Below are positions 52,373-60,000 of a DNA stretch of 60,000 bases, one piece after another; the first letter of the stretch is position 1; the number at the start of each line of letters is the position of its first letter. Both the position numbers and the translations under genes were made by a program. This DNA is from Takakia lepidozioides (taxonomy: Eukaryota; Streptophyta; Takakiopsida; Takakiales; Takakiaceae), in contig CM060733.1 in the NCBI GenBank assembly GCA_030704615.1, positions 10,356,001 through 10,416,000 on the forward strand. Direction: 5' to 3'. A model generated the notes under the pieces. The model made no database searches. It was not told the DNA's origin and saw nothing but the letters and a program-made list of their open reading frames with translations.

Positions 52373-52887
52373 AAGGCTTCCCACGACTCTTACCACAAAG
52401 GCCTCAGCCCCACAGCGAGTCCTATGCCACCCTCAACTACGACTCCCTACGCTACGACCACCTCACTGCAACCCGATTGCGGGGCTCCATATAGTGAGGA
52501 TCTGTGCCCTCTTGAGTGCCTTAGGTACTCGAGGGTCGTTTAGCCCCCACTCCCACTGTTACCGCTGTCAGTTGAGTGCGAGATCGTCCATGTGATTGGC
52601 CTCACCATGGGGTTGGGCAAGACCAAGCGAAAGCGGAATGGTTCGAAAGCCGATGAACGTAATGAGTCTGGTGGGGACAACACAATGTAGGAGCAGCGAG
52701 GCCAACTAAATGACCTTAAAAGGGCGAAGGTCCTCATTATGTGGAGCCCTGCAACTGCGTTGTGGTGGGGGCTCCGAGTGGCGAGGTGGTCATAGCATAT
52801 GGAGTTGTAGTGGGAGTGACATATGACTCATGTACTGAGGGGCTGAGGCTTTTGTGATGGGAGTTGCGGGGAGCCTTGGGGCTCACT
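52373..52887. repeat. Inverted repeat (foldback), arms 52373-52502 and 52738-52887
   Basis: The left arm from AAGGCTTCCCACGACTC to GGGGCTCCATATAGTGAGGA is the diverged reverse complement of the right arm (TAATGAGGAC/GGGCTCCACAT to GGGAGCCTTGGGG when inverted). The loop is about 235 bp. Probably a decayed foldback or MITE-type element. Confidence 0.7.
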
Positions 52888-53389
52888 GCAATCCATTGGG
52901 GGCCATGGTAGGTGGGCCAAGACTCACCGCAATTCATCACAGGGAGTCGAGGTTCATGATGGTGGTTCACCAAAAAAATTTTGGGCTGTTTGTGAGCCCC
53001 GTCAACACCTTCACAAGTTTATGTAGAGAGTAGTAACCCCGAGAACGGTCCAAGCTCGTTAAACAATCAAAACTAGTAAAGCAAGCGAGCGAGGTGAGAA
53101 CTTAGAAGTGACCAATGTGGGGAGGTAGTCCAGGACTGACTTCAACCCATATGAATTTCCACCTTATCCGAGTGATTGGGGGTTATATGAGGGGGACCGT
53201 TATGCCCCTGTGAGCAACCGAAGCTCCAAGTTGGCTTGGCGGCCAATTTGGGAATTAGGCACGCGCACCAAAGTGAGTAACTATGACTTGAAGACGAAGA
53301 TGAGTTTACCGAAGTGAGTTGCGCAAAACACTCTCTGATAGGATGGCACGACAGTTTTTGACATGTCAAATTTTCCCCACCCTTTATCT

Positions 53390-53570
53390 GAGTAACATGG
53401 AATTGAAGGGAGCGTAACTCCATTCACGGTTATATTAGGTTACATGCTAGGAATTGTCCATTCGGGGTTACGCTAGGTTACATAGCGGAGAGTATAACTC
53501 CACTCGGGATGAAATTGGGTTATTGGAAGGGAGTGTAGCTCTAATCGGTGTAACTTGCATCCGATCTCAA
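53390..53570. repeat. Short degenerate tandem repeat of about 55-60 bp
   Basis: Three to four copies of GGAGCGTAACTCCATTC / GAGAGTATAACTCCACTC / GGGAGTGTAGCTCTAATC, alternating with GGTTATATTAGGTTACAT / GGTTACGCTAGGTTACAT. No coding sense. Confidence 0.6.
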
Positions 53571-53745
53571 AATTTGACCAAGTCCAAATTTGGCTAAGAA
53601 TAAAATGGACTACGAGGAGTTATACAAAACGTAGATGCAGGGTGACACTACCCAAGGTTACACTGGTTGGACCCAATGTCTAGCGAGAATAAAGAGGTGA
53701 CAGGGCTAGAAAAGTGGCTATGCAACAGGTGACACGTTCTAATAG

Positions 53746-53803
53746 GTCCACATAGGCAAAATTAGGCTCATGAAATTCAACTACTGCCAACGCTTTCTGG
53801 CAA
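53746..53803. repeat. Dispersed repeat shared with 6254-6312
   Basis: Same orientation and nearly identical to the left copy. It lies 80 bp before a SINE. Confidence 0.7.
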
Positions 53804-53881
53804 TTTTTTTAATTTTTTACCCCCTAATTCCTTTGTACAAATAGCTGACCCATTTTCCAGGTCAAGGCGATTTTTCGCCAG

Positions 53882-54119
53882 AAATAAAAACACTGCGCGT
53901 CAGCTGGTAAGTGCACAGTGTGTTGCCCTGGTGGTTCGGGGTTCAAAACCCGCTGCCCTGTCTGGTGTGTGGATCGTTCGTGACCGGTTGGTCTGGTAGT
54001 GACGTTTCCACCTGTGTGCCGAATGGCCCATAAATGAAGAGGGCTTAATTTTTCTCCCTCCTCAAGGGCCTGAATTGTGAGCAGTCGCTCGCAGGTTTCC
54101 CAAAAAAATAAAAACACTG
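53882..54119 (+). mobile_element. tRNA-derived SINE with 14-bp target-site duplication
   Basis: The 14-bp sequence AAATAAAAACACTG stands at 53882-53895 and again at 54106-54119. The 210 bp between begin with a tRNA-like head: box A type CAGCTGGTAAG at about 53901 and box B type GGTTCAAAACCC at about 53939. A unique body and a short A-rich end follow. Box spacing and A-rich 3' end are those of a pol III SINE. This is a well-delimited insertion upstream of LTN1. Confidence 0.8.
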
Positions 54120-54583
54120 AATTAGTTTTGAACACTGGGGTCTCATGTCTCATCTCTTTAAATAAAAAAAATAATAAAAAAAAATAAAAAATAAAAAAAA
54201 ACACTGAACTGCTCAATTTTGTTGGCAAATTGAGGAGCAGCAGGCATCCTCCCGCCACTGACCAAGACAATTCCTCCAAAAGTTTCATCCAATTCCAATT
54301 CCGATTCCAATTCCTTATCGCTAACCCTAATCTTGTCTCTCTGTTTTTGCAGAGATGGAGTCTGGACTAATGTCGGTTGGGATCATTTGTAGTTCATGCA
54401 GCTACGCAAACATAGTGCATTTCATATGCATCTTGTAGGAGCAGGAGGAACTGTCTCCACAACTTTTAGGTATCCCCTATCGAAGTCGCGGAATTTATGG
54501 TGGTATCAGTTCGAATAAGCTCTGGAGATTGTGTTTTTTGACGCGTGTTTGAGCACAAACGAGGGGCATCCCTTCCCTGCGAG
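54120..54583 (+). promoter_or_regulatory. Probable 5' region of LTN1
   Basis: Contains an A-rich stretch (54165-54200) and pyrimidine-rich DNA (54300-54350), then the upstream leader. A short upstream ORF or a 5' UTR intron (acceptor TTTTTGCAG at 54352) is possible. No defensible TATA box. Confidence 0.4.
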
Positions 54584-57500
54584 ATGGGAAGGGCCAAGGG
54601 CGATCCAGCGCGCAGCAAGCTGCGGCCTTCTAGCAGCAGGTATGTGCCTCAGTTTTCTGCCAGACTTTATATATATCGAACTTCAAACCAGCTTTAGCCA
54701 TTGAACCTGTGAATGACGATAGCTATTTCGAAATCAACGACGTCCCGTCTGTTTGATTCAGCTCCACTCCAGCTGGTCTTCTATATCAAGAAGATCACTC
54801 AGTCCGTGGGTGTGTGGTATTTAAATATTGTGAGACTCTAGGGTGACTACAATTAGACCTCTCCAGAATTTGTCCCTCTGTCTCTCCTGGCATGTGTCTT
54901 TTGCCATGACCAAAGATTACTACTCACAAGGATTCTCCTTATCCTTACCTTTCTGCTCAGGCTATGTGTAGGAGGTTGAGGCAACCGCATTCCTATGAGC
55001 ACATGTATTGCAGGAGCTTCAATGATTTAGTGGGTGGCTTGTGCAGCTCGGCAGCTTCGCTGCTACAGGTGCCTGGGGCAGCAGCTGTTGGATTTGGAGG
55101 CTATGTTGGGAGCACTCGTGTCGACATTGGATCTTCATTTGAGGGAGACATGCCCTTGGTACAATTTAACCTGCTCCTTGTTTGGAAACGTTATGGCCAA
55201 TGAAGAACCAGTTAACTTGTCTTTTAAAGTATCTGCGACTACATCTGCATGAGGCCGCGCATGCACTTGTCAATGCTGTGATAGCCGTGTGCAGGCATAT
55301 ACTGTGATGTGGCAATTTGTGCAACTGTGCAGTGTTGGGTTCAAGTCTTGAGATTAGTAACACTGCAGTCAAATTTATTCTTGTCCAACACCTATCCTTT
55401 GTGTAGATACTAGGTTGAGCTTCGCAGCCTACATGAGAAAACCATGTTGATGAAATGTGGGTACCTGGGTGTTCAGAATGTTGACGGTGAGGCTGCTCTA
55501 CATTTAAGGAGGCTTTCTAAGAAAGATCCAACTACGAAGGTGACGTCTTTGCCATCACGTACTTATAAGACTGCTCTCTGTAAAGTCATGGCAACACACG
55601 AAATACTTATTTGGACAGAGGAGAACAAGGGAAATGGGAGGAAAAGGAAAAAAGGGCCTAGGCTGAGTAATGCTGGTTAGGACTAAATTTTGTTGATTGT
55701 TGCAGCTTAAGGCAATTGCAGCCTTGAGGGAATTTTTCAAGGAGCATACGATCAATGAAGTATCTTCACTTCTTCCCAATTGGGTAGGTTGGATCAGTTA
55801 GTGTGCTCTTTGACCCCAACATGCTGACTCCATTCTTGTGTAACTATCAATTCTTCTGCTTCCTGTTTGCAGTCATATATCTTGAAAGGCTAATCCTTTT
55901 TTGGCCTCCTGTCTTGCTTTTTGGATTGATGTGTAATGAGGCAGGTGGTTAGTTCCCAGCATACTATTCTGACCAGCAGTGTCGGTTTGGACAGGTTTTT
56001 GAATATAAGAGGCTAGCGCAGGACAATAGCCGGCAGGTGCGGGAGAGTGCCCATGGTGCCATGGCTGACCTTGCCTCCAATATTGGGTTTGCCCCTCTTC
56101 CATGTGTAATGCCAAACTCATAGAGACAAATGGTAACAGATGACAAGAAGGGATGAAGGAAATATTGGGGGAAAGTGGCGGCTTTTATGTGCTTCAAATA
56201 TGATTTCAATGTGTGCATGATCTACTTGATTGCAGGCTACAATCCCTGTTAAAGTTGGGCAAACAGTTATGATGTATGGTTGATGCTGGAATTTGACTGA
56301 AAAATTTCCGTTTCTTTGGATGTTGTAAGCATATTTAAGCTCCTTGGAGAATTCCAATGCCAGACCTAACAGAATGCTACTGACTGAAGATCTTACAATT
56401 AAAATAACATAGAAGCTGGCCCAGTAGGAGTGCCATATGTTTCGTAAGTCCCCTCTGTTTTCCTCTTCCTCTCTTGCTTTGTGTGTTGTTGAGCTGTGGG
56501 CCCAACAATAGCTTTTGGTTCAAAGTTGAAAGGTCTGGCTAATTCTGGGGTGGGCACAGGCGAGGGCTGGCCCCTCAGTTGCGATCATTGATGGGGGCGT
56601 GGTGGGTGGCCCAGTTTGATCCCTCACATGAAGTTGCGGAAGCTGCTCAACACTCCTTTCAGGTTGACTGGTTTTAGCTTCATTTTGTTCACCATTGGTC
56701 TTGGGATCTTGTCAAATTTAGTCCTAACTTGAGTTGTTCCTGATATGCACTTTCAAAGGGGACAAGTGGTTTGTTAGAGTCTATAGAGCTACATTTGTTC
56801 CAACCCTTGCAATCCCTCTCTGTTCTGTTGAAGATGGGTATTTAGTGAGAGGCCATAGAGCAACACTAACCATAGCAGTATGCACACAGGTAGCATTCGC
56901 AGGGCAGCGGAAGAGGGTGGAGGCACTTATATTTTGTGTGAATGACATAGTCACCCATCTAGATGAAAATCTGAAGCTGACTCCTCAGTCAATGTCTGAG
57001 AAAACGACTCCCATTGAAGAAGCTACTGAGAAACATGAGAGAGTAAGTATGGTGTAGAGGTTCAGACTTACTTTCTCAGTTTCTGCATCTTGCTGTTAAA
57101 CATCTTGTTTCAATATATGTGCTTCAGCTGCTCTTGATGTTACTTCCATACATTTGATGGCAGTGGGAAATGAAAAGTCTTGTATGCAAACCTAGTAAGA
57201 AGTCACCCTGTGAGCTGTGAGGGAAAGCATAATTCACAACTCTGTGCTTGTCAGACTTCCCTGGATATGGTCCAGATGGCTCCTAGAAAAGGTCATGCTT
57301 TTGATTGTTCTTCATTTGGTTAGCTGCAAGGTTGGTTGCTTTGGGAAACCGGGGTAGGGAAAAATGGAATGTACAGGTGGAGCAGGATTTCAATGGATTG
57401 CTTGTTGTGCAGATTATATCATCTTCTCTGCTTGCACTGGCAGCACTACTTGATGTATTAGTAGGTGGAACTGCCTCTTTTATGAGAGAGAGATCTATAC

Positions 57501-60000
57501 CGGACGACTCAGATAGTGATGGTGTTACAAAGGCAAGAGCAACAGCGAAAGAGGCTGCTGCAAACCTCTTCTCTAGCCACAAGTTCCTCCAGAGTTTTAT
57601 AAAGTCTCGAAGCCCTCAAGTTCGATCAGCTGCTTACCAGACCTTGCGAGCATATGTCCAGCACATTCCACAGGTGGGTTTCCTCTCCTGTTGTGTGTTG
57701 GCATTTTGACTGTGGTTAAAGTAACGTGGCAGAAGTTGGGAGCTCCAGGTGATGGGTTCTAAGGACCAGTTTTTATTTGAAATGTTGGTTGTATTATGGG
57801 CATGATGTTGTATATAACGGGCAGAAATAGATTTTCGGGACCCGTGTTTCTCCCTCAAGTGAATGCTGGCAAAAATATTTTATGGCTACCCAGGATTTAT
57901 CGCCATGGAGACCATTCTTTAATTGCAATCAAGGCAAGGGATAAGTGGGTTGCTGCATTTTATACAATGCTATCACAGCCTTGAGTACATTTGAGGTCAT
58001 GTCTACATGCGACTTCAAATGGGTGTATTCATGACATTGTCCTCCCTCATTTCTAAATCCCAATTCTAGGTGGACGCCACAAGTGAAGCGACCCTAAGGC
58101 CCTTTAAATGTGCTTGAGGCCTCATCCCCCAGGATAGCGACTGTGGTTGCAATCAGACAGGGGTACTGAGTTTCAGCTCTTCAAGCTATTTTGCAGACCT
58201 TTCAGCTGGCTTGAGTGAGGTTTTGAAAGCTGGAAAGTATTGAGGCAACCCGCACTGTTCCTGAGATTTCCTATGCTTACTACAACCATCTATGTTTCCC
58301 TCAATTTGTGAATGGATGTATTCTCCAGGTTGTCGCAACTGGTGGGGATTTTGACACCATTGTGGGATCTGTATTGGGAGCCTTGGGGGAAAAAGATGCA
58401 GCGTGCCATCAATCCATGTGGGACATGATCCTGCTTTTTGCCAGGGGTTTCCCTGAAGCTTGGGCCTGTGGATGTGTCCGAAAGGCAGTGTTCCCCAGAC
58501 TCTGGGGGTTTTTACGGCATGGCTGTTTTGGGTCACAGCAAGTTTCATATCCATATCTTCTTCCCCTTCTTTCTCTCATTCCACCACGTTTTATGTCTCC
58601 CTCCCAAGGCTTCTTCATTGAGTTTTTTGGTAGCCTCTGGGAAGGCCGGAGTGTGTGTGCATTGGCATCTGGTGATCTTCGTGCACTGTTGCAAGCTGTG
58701 AAAGAATGTTTCCTCTGGGTAGTCACAAATGCCAAAAGGTGAGAAACTTCCTCCCTACTTTCCCTTTGATGATGCTCACTTTATATAAATGTGAGATAGT
58801 CTGCTGTTTGTGAATTCCATTGTGAGTTGATGTTCTGCTGGACTGTCAAATCTTGCTTTAGATGATTGGGAAGATGTTTTTGTGGCACCCATTGGCCTTA
58901 AGCAAGGATGATCTCGCAGTCTGCTCTCTCATTCTGTCAAATTAATTGGGGGATGGCCCAAAATACCTTCAAGAAAAGAAAATCCTTAACACAGCCTTGG
59001 CATGCCAAGAAAGACCATCCAGATAGGGTCACTGACGTTCCTGGCAACCTATTGGCATGAGGCACTTCATCTTCAGACATTGATTGATCTTTTTAGTGGT
59101 TTCTTGTTGTTATGCTTTGTCCCATGGGAACTTTGTCCCATTGTCCCTTGGGATGCTTCATTTCTTGCTTTCTCACTATGCTCAATTATGAAGACTAGAG
59201 GTGCTCAGCAGGTTACCTGCCTAATGCACTGTCTCCAAAATTTGCTAGCACAAACTGAGGGACTTTGGTATAGCTTTTGTATTTGGATGGTCTCTATTTT
59301 GAAAATCCCTTTTGGAACATTGGTTTGGTCCAGTCACCTTCATAAACTCAGGTTCTTCCGTCATTATACATTTCTGTATGGTACGGGCACTTGTCTTCTG
59401 ATCCTATTTAGAGGCAACATGTTTCATAATGTTTGGATGCTCCTTGCAGGTTTGCAGAAGAAGGGCTTAGCTCAGAAATGTGGCAGTCCTCACTGGTGGA
59501 GGCAGTGTTGTTGAAGCTTTTGTGGTACGATTATGTGGGCGCAGGAAGCCATAGACTTGTCCAATCTAAAGATGGACAGAGATTGTCAGTGGAAACCACT
59601 GGCAATCAAAGGGAAAAGGACGGTGTGAAACAGACCATAGATAACATTTCTACGCAGAGTGAATGCCAGGGAAGAGGGAGCGACCCCAAAGGAAATGACA
59701 AACTGCCATTAATCTTGTCCAGTCAATCTCTTCATGAAGTGGGTATCACCATAGTTGATATGTTGAGCTTGCTTTCGGACCAGGGTAGTTGGATACTGCA
59801 TTCCTTTTGGCCAGGTTTTCAGGCTGTCTGCCTGAGTATCATCCAAGAGGCTGGAAATTTGTGGAAGCTAGCAGCAGCAGATGATGGGCGGCTGACCCGG
59901 ATCGCAGATTTCTTCTCATTGCTACGCAGCAAAAGAGTAAAAGATGAGAGGACAAGTGGGAACTGGCCCTTAGTGGAAGCTGTTCGTCCCTTTGTTGCGA
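54584..60000 (+). CDS. LTN1: E3 ubiquitin ligase listerin, N-terminal part (runs off the window)
   Basis: Listerin binds 60S ribosomal subunits carrying stalled nascent chains and ubiquitinates the chain (ribosome-associated quality control, cytosol). Exons that join in frame: 54584-54639, 55047-55158, 55477-55539, 55706-55783, 55995-56086, 56560-56662, 56890-57042, 57413-57673, 58329-58738, 59450 to the window end. The start is fixed by MGRAKGDPARSKLRPSSSR, the conserved plant listerin N-terminus, continuing SAASLLQVPGAAAVGFGGYV, DGEAALHLRRLSKKDPTTK, LKLTPQSMSEK and SSLLALAALLDVLVGG. This is the N-terminal HEAT/ARM helical domain that clamps the 60S subunit; the catalytic RING is at the C-terminus, outside the window. 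All ten exons are open with GT-AG borders, so the gene looks functional. Confidence 0.92.

Overview
The window is nuclear DNA of a land plant. Three host genes read well, and a very large, intact-looking stack of nested transposons lies between them. Evidence for a plant: a 3'-terminal piece of a TPLATE-complex SH3 gene (TASH3-like), a PLS-class pentatricopeptide-repeat (PPR) gene with an E/DYW C-terminus, and the N-terminal half of LISTERIN/LTN1. All have short GT-AG introns or, for the PPR, none. The PPR style, the hydrolase fragment at 8.3 kb and the transposon content suggest a non-seed plant (lycophyte, fern or bryophyte), but I cannot name the species from sequence.

Layout. 0.1-1.95 kb: last five exons of TASH3. 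2.7-5.4 kb: intronless PPR gene with two N-terminal OSB-type PDF motifs; its DYW deaminase tail is frameshifted and runs into a MAP-kinase-like remnant (to 6.1 kb). 6.3-14.1 kb: LINE-like, hydrolase-like and unknown degenerate ORFs, tandem repeats and a field of palindromic CGGGAGACCTCCCG motifs. 14.1-49.8 kb: the nested block. 49.8-51.8 kb: another transposon remnant plus the same palindrome family. 52.3-54.1 kb: an inverted repeat, degenerate repeats and a SINE with target-site duplications. 54.6-60 kb: LTN1, running off the window.

The nested block resolves into four layers. (1) Ty3/gypsy copy #1 (minus strand) is cut at its RT/RNase H region by (2) a 31.6 kb Mutator-like (MULE) insertion, 16320-47879, flanked by the 9-bp duplication CTCCTGCTC. 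That MULE carries captured PPR and LINE fragments. Inside it sits (3) gypsy copy #2 (candidate LTRs 20019-20347 and 45521-45849), whose polyprotein encodes a C5-cytosine DNA methyltransferase between protease and the RT/RNase H region. Its gag is cut by (4) a 16.4 kb MULE, 26239-42676, flanked by the 9-bp duplication CATGAAAGG. Removing either MULE with one duplication copy restores the interrupted gypsy reading frame exactly.

The most exciting content is in layer 4. This MULE encodes a SWIM-type MULE transposase (plus strand, decayed) and, divergently, a multi-exon gene (minus strand) that joins a ParB-like domain (DGNHR motif) to a beta-class (N4-cytosine/N6-adenine type) DNA methyltransferase core. 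The element is filled with arrays of palindromes centred on GGCGCC. Together with the methyltransferase-bearing gypsy, this window stacks two different transposon-borne DNA methyltransferases, one for C5 and one for an amino group. A working hypothesis is a self-marking or anti-silencing system in which the ParB-methyltransferase recognises the element's own palindromic arrays.
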